Shown: in pieces, positions 8,428 through 17,545 of the stretch
How the letters are laid out: each line of letters opens with the position of its first letter
Numbering within the stretch: the stretch's first letter is position 1
Source of the DNA: Myxococcales bacterium
GTDB taxonomy: Bacteria; Myxococcota; Myxococcia; Myxococcales; Myxococcaceae
Direction of reading: 5' to 3'
DNA length: 64,000 bases
Assembly: GCA_020846875.1 (NCBI GenBank)
Contig: JADLDB010000109.1
Location: 39,806 to 103,805 of the forward strand
Program-made: the position numbers and the translations under genes
Notes under the pieces: generated by a model
What the model was told of the DNA's origin: nothing
Seen by the model: only the letters and a program-made list of their open reading frames with translations
Databases searched by the model: none

Positions 8428-8429
8428 GG

Positions 8430-8672
8430 TCAGCGCCCGCCGTAGATCTCTGCCCGAAGGTCCTGCCAACTCAGCGACTCGAGCGGGTTCCCCGCGCGTG
8501 GATCCCCCACGGCGCGATCCGGCATCCGGTAGCGCGACCTGCGCCCCGCTTCTGCCTGAAGCGCCAGCCGCAGGCCCTCCTCGACGATCGCCCGCAGGGG
8601 CTTTCCCTGCTTCTTCGCCTGACGCTTGGCTCGAGCCAGCAGCTCGTCAGAGAGGTCCAGGGTCGTCTTCAT
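8430..8672 (-). CDS. vapB: VapB-type antitoxin
   Basis: 80 aa. The N-terminus MKTTLDLSDELLARAKRQAK is a ribbon-helix-helix DNA-binding module like those of VapB antitoxins, giving an autorepressor. The C-terminal half (Arg-rich, then WQDLRAEIYGG) would wrap the toxin. I see no Shine-Dalgarno sequence before the ATG at 8672; instead a plausible -10 (TAGCCT) lies only a few bases upstream, so the mRNA may be leaderless. A perfect palindrome (8699-8713) overlaps the matching -35 (TTGCCC). The stop at 8430 is two bases before the toxin GTG. The pair lies between two unrelated genes and could be mobile. Confidence 0.88.
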   Translation of the reverse strand: MKTTLDLSDELLARAKRQAKKQGKPLRAIVEEGLRLALQAEAGRRSRYRMPDRAVGDPRAGNPLESLSWQDLRAEIYGGR

Positions 8673-8698
8673 GAATACAGGCTACCCAGCACGGCGAA

Positions 8699-8713
8699 TA
8701 TGGGCAACCCATA
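8699..8713 (-). promoter_or_regulatory. Palindromic operator candidate for vapBC, overlapping the -35
   Basis: TATGGG, CAA, CCCATA is a perfect 6-base inverted repeat 27 bases upstream of the vapB ATG. Read on the minus strand, TTGCCC inside the palindrome is a fair -35, and TAGCCT follows after exactly 17 bases. A bound RHH antitoxin would cover the -35, the usual autoregulation of such operons. The promoter assignment is inference. Confidence 0.55.
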
Positions 8714-8723
8714 CTCCACCACC

Positions 8724-9164
8724 TCAGGGCGTCTTCGCGGCGCGCGCGGTGGCTTGCTTCACTACTTCCGCGGCGAAGCGCGTCAGATCCTTCGGCACCT
8801 TCTTCAGTCCCCGCGCCACGTAGCGGCCTCCGGCCAGCGGCTCACCGTTGAACCCCCACAGCGCGGTCACCGCCACCCGGCTGGTCGACGCGTCTACCTC
8901 CTCCGCGTCCACCGTCACCACCACGTGCGCGCCCTGCCCCTTCGCCACCTGCCCCAGGCACGGGCCGATGCGACACCCGGCCGCCTCGTTCTCGTCCACC
9001 CGCACCGCCACCGTACCGGCCTTCGTCAGCACCTCGGCCACCTGGCTGGCCAATTCGCGCGAGACGTCCTCGTAGATCGCGTCCGGCGCGGACACGTCCA
9101 CCACCGCCACCTTCAGCGTGGCCGGAGCCTGCGACAGCACCAGGGCGACGAGGAGCGCTCCCAC
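8724..9164 (-). CDS. Small secreted hypothetical protein
   Basis: 146 aa. A short signal peptide (MGALLVALVLSQAPA) is followed by a compact alpha/beta domain: KVAVVDVSAPDAIYEDV, a helix ASQVAEVLTKAG, an internal Cys pair (GCRIGPCLGQVAKGQGAH) and VVVTVDAEE. This layout is like the TPM/CsgG-type N-terminal domains that many myxobacterial secreted proteins carry (strand, helix, then a Cys pair before a helix), but I cannot name the family. The final segment is a helix rich in Ala and Lys. There is no operon partner: vapB lies downstream, and clpS is divergent after a 147-base gap. Confidence 0.75.
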   Translation of the reverse strand: MGALLVALVLSQAPATLKVAVVDVSAPDAIYEDVSRELASQVAEVLTKAGTVAVRVDENEAAGCRIGPCLGQVAKGQGAHVVVTVDAEEVDASTSRVAVTALWGFNGEPLAGGRYVARGLKKVPKDLTRFAAEVVKQATARAAKTP

Positions 9165-9311
9165 GAAGTCACACGCTACCCCACCCGCACGCGCGCGCCG
9201 CTTTCCGTCACGGCCTTCAACACCCCTGTTTCAACTGCCCAAAGGGAGAGGCCTTCGCCGTCCACTCGGACGATGCGTGCCTCGGAGCGTCTGTTAGCGT
9301 TGCCCTCTGCG

Positions 9312-9656
9312 ATGGCGACCCGGCAGCGACCAGGCGCCGACGAGGGGGATGTCGGCGTCGCCACAGAGACGAAGAAGAAGGAGCAGCTCAAGAAGCCGCC
9401 CCTGTACAAGGTGCTGTTCCACAACGACAACTACACCACCATGGAGTTCGTGGTCTGGGTGCTGCGCACGGTGTTCCACAAGTCGGAAGCAGACTCGGTG
9501 GCGATCATGTTGAACGTGCACAGAAACGGCATGGGCGTGGCCGGCGTGTACACCCGCGAGGTCGCCGAGACGAAGCTCACCAAGACGCTCGCCCTCGCCA
9601 AGGAACACGAATTCCCCTTGAAGCTCTCCATCGAGCCGGACGACGACGAAAACTGA
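9312..9656 (+). CDS. clpS: ATP-dependent Clp protease adaptor ClpS
   Basis: 114 aa. ClpS delivers N-end-rule substrates to the ClpAP protease. The core motifs are intact: YKVLFHNDNYTTMEFVVWVL (the DNxTT loop that contacts the N-degron), and HRNGMGVAGVYTREVAETK. The first 25 residues are a flexible, charged extension of the kind that reaches into ClpA. The ATG at 9312 is the first in frame after the family-length N-terminus; a ribosome binding site is weak. clpA follows after 4 bases, the classical clpS-clpA arrangement, so expression is joint. Confidence 0.95.
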   Translation: MATRQRPGADEGDVGVATETKKKEQLKKPPLYKVLFHNDNYTTMEFVVWVLRTVFHKSEADSVAIMLNVHRNGMGVAGVYTREVAETKLTKTLALAKEHEFPLKLSIEPDDDEN

Positions 9657-9660
9657 AAAT

Positions 9661-11952
<2,292 letters not shown>

Positions 11953-11964
11953 GCGACCTTCAGC

Positions 11965-12231
11965 TCAGGCACAGCATGGGTAGCACGGCTCACTGCCCGC
12001 AGCCGAGGCGCGGCACCCAGGCCCGTACAGCAGCAGGAGCACGTCTGGCCCACGCTGCTGCAGACCTCCCTCTGGCTCCATAAGGTGCCGCCGTCGTCGA
12101 GGGGAATGGGGCCACCGTCAAAGAAGACGACGCTCGCGTCCTGCTGAGTGCTCGGGCCGCCGCCGAAGGCGCCTCCACCTCCGCCGAGCGCACCTCCGCC
12201 GCCACCGCCGCCCACGCTACCGCGAGGTTCA
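11965..12231 (-). pseudogene. Frameshifted 3' remnant of a (GGG)-type Cys-rich lipoprotein
   Basis: One minus frame reads GSVGGGGGGGALGGGGGAFG, then DASVVFFDGGPIPLDDGGT and CSSVGQTCSCCC. At the TGC TGC TGT run (about 12026-12034) the coherent sequence moves to another frame: YGPGCRASAAGSEPCYPCCA, ending at TGA 11965-11967. One inserted T would restore CSCCCYGPGC. The composition matches the lipoproteins elsewhere in this window. No signal peptide or lipobox is found upstream, so the 5' part is also gone. The remnant fills most of the 11953-12349 gap between clpA and the small helical protein. A sequencing error is possible but would not explain the missing 5' end. Confidence 0.6.
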
Positions 12232-12349
12232 CGCGTGCTGGAGCGCCCCGCGCAACATCTGCGGAGCGTCGCGCCGTGCGCCCCAGTGATGTGGCCTGAC
12301 TCGCTGCGGCATACGGCTCGCACCTCGACGGACCGAGGAGGAGCGATCG

Positions 12350-12592
12350 ATGAAGCCAGTCATCAGCCAGAAGACGCGGAAGGACCTCGAGGCGCTGAAG
12401 CTCGAGCTGCGGGCGCTGCGAGACGAGATCAACCTGAAGGTCCACCTGGCGGGTATGGACCTCAAGGACGAGTGGGCGCGGCTCGAGCCCCAGGCGGAGA
12501 AGGCCTTCAAGGAGCTGAGCGCGACGACCTACGAGGCGGCGAGGGACCTGAAGGCCCGCTTCCAGAAGATGCGGGAGCAGCTCAAGAACTGA
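12350..12592 (+). CDS. Small helical hypothetical protein
   Basis: 80 aa. The ATG at 12350 has a strong ribosome binding site (GAGGAGGAG, 6 bases away), which supports a real gene. The sequence is almost entirely amphipathic helix with many Lys, Glu, Leu and Ala (KDLEALKLELRALRDEINLK, FKELSATTYEAARDLKARF), so a coiled-coil or membrane-surface helix bundle is likely. There is no signal peptide or motif of known function. The stop is directly next to the stop of the convergent Cys-rich lipoprotein gene, with no space for a separate terminator. Confidence 0.75.
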   Translation: MKPVISQKTRKDLEALKLELRALRDEINLKVHLAGMDLKDEWARLEPQAEKAFKELSATTYEAARDLKARFQKMREQLKN

Positions 12593-14467
12593 CTACCGGC
12601 CGCTGGCCAACCGGGTGAACGTGTCGGTCGCGTCCGGCAGCGAGTTCATGTTCGTGTCCACCCACTCGTACAGGTACCAACTGTCGGGGTAGCTGGCGCG
12701 GTTGGGCAGCATGATGTTCGCCCAGTACCAGGCGCCGGTCTGCGTGCCGTTGCCCGGGCTGCACAGGCCGTAGGCGATCAGCGCCAGCGTGGAGGACGTC
12801 GGATCCGTCGCCAGCTCCACCACGAAGACGTCGCGGTTCGGGTTGCACCAGTTGGCCAGCCGGCTCACCACCACCGAGTCGTCGATCCGCTTCTTGAAGT
12901 AGAACGTGTCGAGGGCGTTGCTCGCGAAGTACACCTTCGTCGTCAGGTTGGTGCGCTCCAGCCACTTCACCACCTTGTTGGGGAAGGGCCCGCCCGCCGT
13001 CACCACCGTGGAGCCTCCGCCCAGGAGCAGCGCCCCCGTCGTCTGATCCACCCACGCCGCGTTGGTCTGCGGCCCGTACTGCAGGTTCGTCTGCGTGCTG
13101 CAGTTCTGGAGGATGGTGGAGGCCAGGGTATTGGTGGCCGCGTCGTCCAGGGTGATGCCGTCGCGAATGGCGTAAACATTCCGATTGGCGCAGAACTCCG
13201 GGAAGGTCTGATCGCGGCAGGTCAACCCGTCGCAGAACTGATCGACGCCGCAGGCGGTCCCGCAGGCGCCGCAGTTGGCCAGCGTGTTGAGCGGCTTGCA
13301 CGTGCCCTGGCAGCAGGCGGCGCCCGCCGCGCACGCGTTGCCGCACGCGCCGCAGTTGTCGTTGTCCGTCATCAGGTTGGCGCAGCCCGCGCCGCAGCAG
13401 GACTGGCCGGTGGCGCAGGTCCGCCCGCAGGCGCCGCAGTTGGCCGCGTCGCTCTGCAGGTTCTTGCAGTGGCCGGTGCAGCAGTCGAGCCCGGCGCCGC
13501 ACATCGCCGAAGGCCCGCACATGTCGACGCAGGCGCCGCTCTGACAGACCTTCCCCGCCGCGCACTGGGTGTCATTCACGCAGGCCTGGCAGGAGTGATC
13601 CGGCAGGCACACGCCCGACGGGCAGTCCGCCCCCGTCTTGCAGCCGCGCTCGCAGACGAAGTCCATGCGGCAGTACTGGCCCATGGGGCAGTTGTCGGTC
13701 GGCCCGGGCAGGCAGGCCACACAGGTGTTGGCGGCGGTGTTGCAGCGGGGCGTCGCACCGGAGCACTGGGCGTCGCTCACGCACTGCACGCACTGGCCGC
13801 TGGCGCTGCACACCTGGCCCTGGGGGCACGGCTGGTTGGGGTTGCAGCCCGGCTTGCAGGAGCTGTTCTGGCAGACGTTGCCGGCGGGACAGTGGGCGTC
13901 CACCACGCAGCGCACGCAGGTGTGGCTGGAGGTGTCGCAGTTCGGCTTGAGCGGATCGCGGCAGTCGGAGTTGGCCAGGCACTCCACGCAGGTCTGCGAG
14001 GAGGGATCGCACAACAGCAGCGGCGGCGTGGTGCAGTTGCCGCTGTCCACGCAGCCCACGCACCGGCCGGCGGCCGCGTCGCACACCAGGCCCTGCGGGC
14101 AGGTGGGGTTGGCCGCGGAGCAGCCGGGGACGCACGCGTTCATGCTGCACACTCGGCCGGCGCCGCACTGGAGATCGGTGGTGCACTCCACGCAGCCCAC
14201 GCCCGCCACGCAGAAGCGGCCCAGCGCGCAGCGATCGTGCTCGTCGCGGCAGCCCGGCTCGCAGCTCCCCGCCGCGTCGCAGATGGTGCCGTCGGGGCAG
14301 GCCTCGTCGCTCAAGCACTCCACGCACGCGCCCAGCGCGCTGGCGCAGTACGGCTTGCTCGGATCGACGCAGTCCAGCTCCGTGGTGCAGTGCACGCCGG
14401 GCTCGCCGCAGGTGCAGCCGGACACGACGCCGAAAAGAAAGGGCAGCAGGACGAGGCGGAGCTTCAT
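12593..14467 (-). CDS. Large Cys-rich repeat lipoprotein
   Basis: 624 aa from ATG 14467, where the signal peptide starts (LRLVLLPFLFGVVSGC, lipobox). About 400 residues of tandem Cys modules of 30-40 residues follow, with patterns such as CxxDxxCxxGxxC and CGACGxxC (CGACGRTCATGQSCC, CGACGNACAAGAACC), similar to the Cys-rich repeats that are abundant in myxobacterial surface proteins. The last 210 residues form a separate domain with few Cys (NVYAIRDGITLDDAATN, GAWYWANIMLPNRASY, YLYEWVDTNMNSLPD). The number of Cys suggests many disulfides and an exposed location. The C-terminal domain is not identified. The gene is monocistronic as far as can be seen, and convergent with the small helical protein. 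Confidence 0.87.
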   Translation of the reverse strand: MKLRLVLLPFLFGVVSGCTCGEPGVHCTTELDCVDPSKPYCASALGACVECLSDEACPDGTICDAAGSCEPGCRDEHDRCALGRFCVAGVGCVECTTDLQCGAGRVCSMNACVPGCSAANPTCPQGLVCDAAAGRCVGCVDSGNCTTPPLLLCDPSSQTCVECLANSDCRDPLKPNCDTSSHTCVRCVVDAHCPAGNVCQNSSCKPGCNPNQPCPQGQVCSASGQCVQCVSDAQCSGATPRCNTAANTCVACLPGPTDNCPMGQYCRMDFVCERGCKTGADCPSGVCLPDHSCQACVNDTQCAAGKVCQSGACVDMCGPSAMCGAGLDCCTGHCKNLQSDAANCGACGRTCATGQSCCGAGCANLMTDNDNCGACGNACAAGAACCQGTCKPLNTLANCGACGTACGVDQFCDGLTCRDQTFPEFCANRNVYAIRDGITLDDAATNTLASTILQNCSTQTNLQYGPQTNAAWVDQTTGALLLGGGSTVVTAGGPFPNKVVKWLERTNLTTKVYFASNALDTFYFKKRIDDSVVVSRLANWCNPNRDVFVVELATDPTSSTLALIAYGLCSPGNGTQTGAWYWANIMLPNRASYPDSWYLYEWVDTNMNSLPDATDTFTRLASGR

Positions 14468-14588
14468 GGCAGCGCCCCTCAACCCTACATGGGCCTACAC
14501 GTCAAGCTGAGGTCCTAATGAACGTGATTTCCAGCACTTCCAGGCCGCTTCAGGCACCTGGAGGGTACGGCGGTAGGCTCTGGCGCGC

Positions 14589-15113
14589 ATGAGCTGGTGG
14601 GCGATCATCGGTGGGCGAGACGACGACAAGGCGCGCGCCGCGCTCCTGGTGGCGCGGAGGCTGTCGAGCCGCGGCCTCTCGGTAGGCGGCTTCGTGCAGC
14701 GCGAGGTGCTGGCTGCTTCGGGCGACGTGGCCGGTTGGGATGTGGAGCGCGTCGACGGTGGTGGCCGGCGGCCCCTGGCGCGCACCTCTGCGACGCCGGA
14801 GCTGTGCGACTACACGTTCGATCCAGCCGGCTTCGCGGTGGCGGCCACGTGGGCGGGCGAGCCGTGCGACGTGGTGGTGGTGGGCAGCGTCGGCAAGCTG
14901 GAGGCCGACAAGCGGGGCCACTTCCCGGTGCTGGAGCGCCTCGCGCGCGCGTCGGCTGGCCCCCACGTGCTGGCGGTGGTGCGCGACAGCTGCCTCACCC
15001 AGGTGGGCCTGGCGCTGCCGGACGCGAGCGGCTGGGTGACAATGCCCTGCGACGACTCGGCCCTCGAGCGCTTCGCCGACGAGGTGGCTGCGCAGCTCCA
15101 GGCGTCGAGCTGA
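14589..15113 (+). CDS. DUF2478/THEP1-like NTPase relative without a P-loop
   Basis: 174 aa. The layout resembles nucleoside-triphosphatase-like (THEP1/DUF2478) proteins: RGLSVGGFVQREV after the first helix, a beta-hairpin around VERVDGGGRRPLAR, then YTFDPAGFAVA, the hydrophobic strand DVVVVGSVGKLEADKRGHF (Walker B region), and HVLAVVRDSCL. At the N-terminus the place of the Walker A loop holds IIGGRDDDKARAALLV instead of GxxGxGK[ST], so nucleotide binding is doubtful. DUF2478 members are often found near molybdate transport genes, but nothing of that kind is seen here. It lies 121 bases from the divergent Cys-rich lipoprotein. Assignment is by pattern only. Confidence 0.7.
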   Translation: MSWWAIIGGRDDDKARAALLVARRLSSRGLSVGGFVQREVLAASGDVAGWDVERVDGGGRRPLARTSATPELCDYTFDPAGFAVAATWAGEPCDVVVVGSVGKLEADKRGHFPVLERLARASAGPHVLAVVRDSCLTQVGLALPDASGWVTMPCDDSALERFADEVAAQLQASS

Positions 15114-15182
15114 CGAAGTCTCGAGCGTCGCGGGGAGGCCTCACCGCTAACCGCTCTGCGCCTCCCCCCATAGAATGGCGCC

Positions 15183-16517
15183 ATGAACCGCTGTCCCAGC
15201 TGCCGTGCCGCGGTGCGAGAGGGCGACAAGTACTGCTCGTTCTGCATGACGCCGCTCCTCGCCCGCGACCTCGCGCACGAGGGAGCGTCCGCCCCGCCGC
15301 CGCCTGCGCCGATTGCGGAGCAGCAGCCGCTCGAGCGAGGTGACCAGGCGCTGCTCCGAGTGGGCAGCGCCTGCTGGGGTGGCGAGCCCGTGCTGCACAC
15401 CGAAGGCTTGAAGCACCTCACCTCGATCGCCGCGTGGCGTGTCGACGGCGACTGGGCGCTGATGACGATGGGCCTGACCGCCCTCGACCTGAGGCCCTAC
15501 GTCTACGAGCTCAGCGGCGAAGGCTACGAGCTGACGATGCGCGTCGCGGGAGACAAAGTCCCCACGCAGGCGCTGCAGTTGCTCGATCGCCTCGCCGCCG
15601 AGAAGCCCACGAAGAAGAAGCTGAGCATCAAAGGGCTCCCCCCGGTGACGCTGACCTCCGACCCACAACTTGCGGGCCTCGACACCGCCAACGGCCGCGT
15701 CGAGTTCAGGCGGGTGGTGCCGCACAAGGCCGAGCCCGCCGCGACGTTCGATCCCGCGGCGCTGCGACCTGAGCCGACCGCCCTCGATCGCCTCAAGGAG
15801 AAGGACTCCAGGCCCGCGTTCGGCATTCGCTTCGACGCGAACGCGACTGCCCGCTCCCATCGAGGCGGCAGCGCGACCGTGCCCGACGGCTTCGAGTGGC
15901 CCCGGTGCAGAGGCATCCCGCTCCCGCTCCTGCTCGAGGTGGACCTCGCAGAGTGTCCACTGCCGGGCTGGTTGCCTTCGTCGGGCCGTCTGCTGCTCTT
16001 CGGGCTCCACGACGACACCGACGCGCGCGTGAGCGTGCTGCTAGAGGGAAGGAAGTCGTGGAACGAGGTCTTCGTGCTGCGCCTCGTCGACGGCTCCGGA
16101 GCTCCGCGCTCAGCAGGAGTGCAGCTGCCACACGAGGGCCTCACCCTCACCCCCTTCACCGACGCTCCGAACTGGCGCTGGCCGCCGATCCACGCACTCT
16201 TGAAGAAGCTCGACAAGGACGACACCGGGAAGCCCCTGGAGGACTACAACGAAGCGTGCCGCTCCGGGTTCCCGAACCAGCTGCTCGGTCACTCGCACTC
16301 GGTGCAGGACGAGGCGATCGTCGGGGCGCTGAAGGAGCTCGGTCACGACGGCAGCTACTCGAAGCTGGTGCGAGCTGCGATGGAATGGGCGCCGCTGCTG
16401 CAGCTCGAGTCCGACGGCCCGTGGAACTTCTGCGGTGGACGCCTGTTCGTGGTCGGTCCGCGCGACGCGATCGCCCAGGGGCGCTTCGAAGAACTGCGCG
16501 CCGTGCTTCAGTGCTGA
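15183..16517 (+). CDS. Zinc-ribbon / SUFU-like / DUF1963-like three-domain protein
   Basis: 444 aa, cytoplasmic. Residues 1-25 form a zinc ribbon (CPSCRAAVREGDKYCSFC). After a short Pro-rich linker, residues 55-150 look like a Suppressor-of-fused (SUFU) domain: WALMTMGLTALDLRPY, GYELTMRV and a trailing helix LQLLDRLAAE. Residues 200-440 look like DUF1963 (YwqG): PLPLLLEVDLAEC, GRLLLFGLHDD, NQLLGHSHSVQDEA and WAPLLQLESDGPWNFCGGRLF. Both domains occur as immunity or partner proteins in polymorphic-toxin systems, but no toxin gene lies next to it. The fusion of three modules is unusual to me. The ATG at 15183 leads directly into the first zinc-binding Cys. Confidence 0.8.
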   Translation: MNRCPSCRAAVREGDKYCSFCMTPLLARDLAHEGASAPPPPAPIAEQQPLERGDQALLRVGSACWGGEPVLHTEGLKHLTSIAAWRVDGDWALMTMGLTALDLRPYVYELSGEGYELTMRVAGDKVPTQALQLLDRLAAEKPTKKKLSIKGLPPVTLTSDPQLAGLDTANGRVEFRRVVPHKAEPAATFDPAALRPEPTALDRLKEKDSRPAFGIRFDANATARSHRGGSATVPDGFEWPRCRGIPLPLLLEVDLAECPLPGWLPSSGRLLLFGLHDDTDARVSVLLEGRKSWNEVFVLRLVDGSGAPRSAGVQLPHEGLTLTPFTDAPNWRWPPIHALLKKLDKDDTGKPLEDYNEACRSGFPNQLLGHSHSVQDEAIVGALKELGHDGSYSKLVRAAMEWAPLLQLESDGPWNFCGGRLFVVGPRDAIAQGRFEELRAVLQC

Positions 16518-16622
16518 CCAGGCGCAACGGCACCCCGAAGTCGTTCTTCACGCGCAGAGGCGCGCGGCCAGCGAGCCGCCGCGAAGACGAGCCTGTGACG
16601 CGCGGTGGCGCTGCCCGAGGCC

Positions 16623-17453
16623 TCAGGGCGCCTTTGCCGGCGCCTTCTCCGCGTCGATCGCCGCGAGGTCGACGGGAGGCGCGCCGATCGCGTGGTAGCC
16701 GCCGTCCACGCGGATCAGCTCCCCGGTGGTGCTCGGCATCCAGTCGCTCATCAGCACGCAGGCGGTGCGCGCCACGGCGTCGACGCACACTTCGTCCCGC
16801 GCGTCCCAGCCCAGCGGCGCCTGCTCGCCCCACTTGTTCTCCAGGTACTTGAAGCCGGGGATGCCCTTGGCGGCGATGGTGGCGATGGGGCCGGCGGCCA
16901 GCGCGTTGACGCGGATCTTCTTCGGGCCGAGATCGCGCGCCAGGTAGCGGACGATCGCCTCCAGGCCCGCCTTGCACACGCCCATCCAGTCGTAGAGCGG
17001 CCAGGCCTGCGAGGAGTTGTCGAAGTCCAGGGTGACGATGCCGCCGCCCTTGTCGAAGAGGGGCGCCAGCGCCGCGGACAGCTCCTTCAAGGAGAAGGCC
17101 GACACCCGGAAGGCCTGCATCACCGAGTCCCACGGGGTGGTGAGGAAGCGGCCGCCCAGCGCGTCCTCGGGCGCGAAGGCGATGGCGTGCAGCACCCCGT
17201 CGAGGCGGCCCCAGCGCTGCTTGACGGTGTCGTGCAGCGCGGGGAAGTGCGCCGGGTTGGTGACGTCGAGCTCCAGCACGTCCGGCACGGGTGACAACTT
17301 CTTCGCCGTGCGCTGGGTGAGGGACATGGGACGACCGAAGCTGGTGAGGAGGAGCTCCGCGCCCTGCGCCTGGGCCAACTGCGCCACCTTGAAGGCGATC
17401 GACTGCGGGGTCAGCACGCCGGTGATGAGCAGCTTCTTTCCCTGGAGGAGCAT
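16623..17453 (-). CDS. fabI: Enoyl-[acyl-carrier-protein] reductase (NADH), InhA-type FabI
   Basis: 276 aa. FabI carries out the last reduction in each round of fatty acid elongation. The nucleotide site is visible (LLITGVLTPQSIAFKVA), as is the Tyr-x6-Lys pair in YDWMGVCKAGLEAIVRYLA and RVNALAAGPIATIAAKGIPG. The context around the Tyr (DWMGVCK, DFDNSS) and PLGWDARD resemble the mycobacterial InhA branch (YNWMTVAK, APIGWNMKD) more than E. coli FabI. The ATG at 17453 (MLLQGKKLLITG) matches the family start. The C-terminal 25 residues are an Ala/Pro/Lys tail not seen in FabI of E. coli. It is divergent from the NHL lipoprotein gene. Confidence 0.93.
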   Translation of the reverse strand: MLLQGKKLLITGVLTPQSIAFKVAQLAQAQGAELLLTSFGRPMSLTQRTAKKLSPVPDVLELDVTNPAHFPALHDTVKQRWGRLDGVLHAIAFAPEDALGGRFLTTPWDSVMQAFRVSAFSLKELSAALAPLFDKGGGIVTLDFDNSSQAWPLYDWMGVCKAGLEAIVRYLARDLGPKKIRVNALAAGPIATIAAKGIPGFKYLENKWGEQAPLGWDARDEVCVDAVARTACVLMSDWMPSTTGELIRVDGGYHAIGAPPVDLAAIDAEKAPAKAP

Positions 17454-17545
17454 GGGGCGTGCGTCTAGCAGGCGGCCCCCGGGGCGTCGCGGATTTCGAC
17501 GCCAGGGATTCCCTCGGCGGGTGTCCTGCGCTACTCGCACGCGCC

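Noticed and set aside
9176..9430. A small minus-strand frame between the secreted protein and clpS
   Set aside because: It overlaps the clpS start, has no ribosome binding site and no domain.
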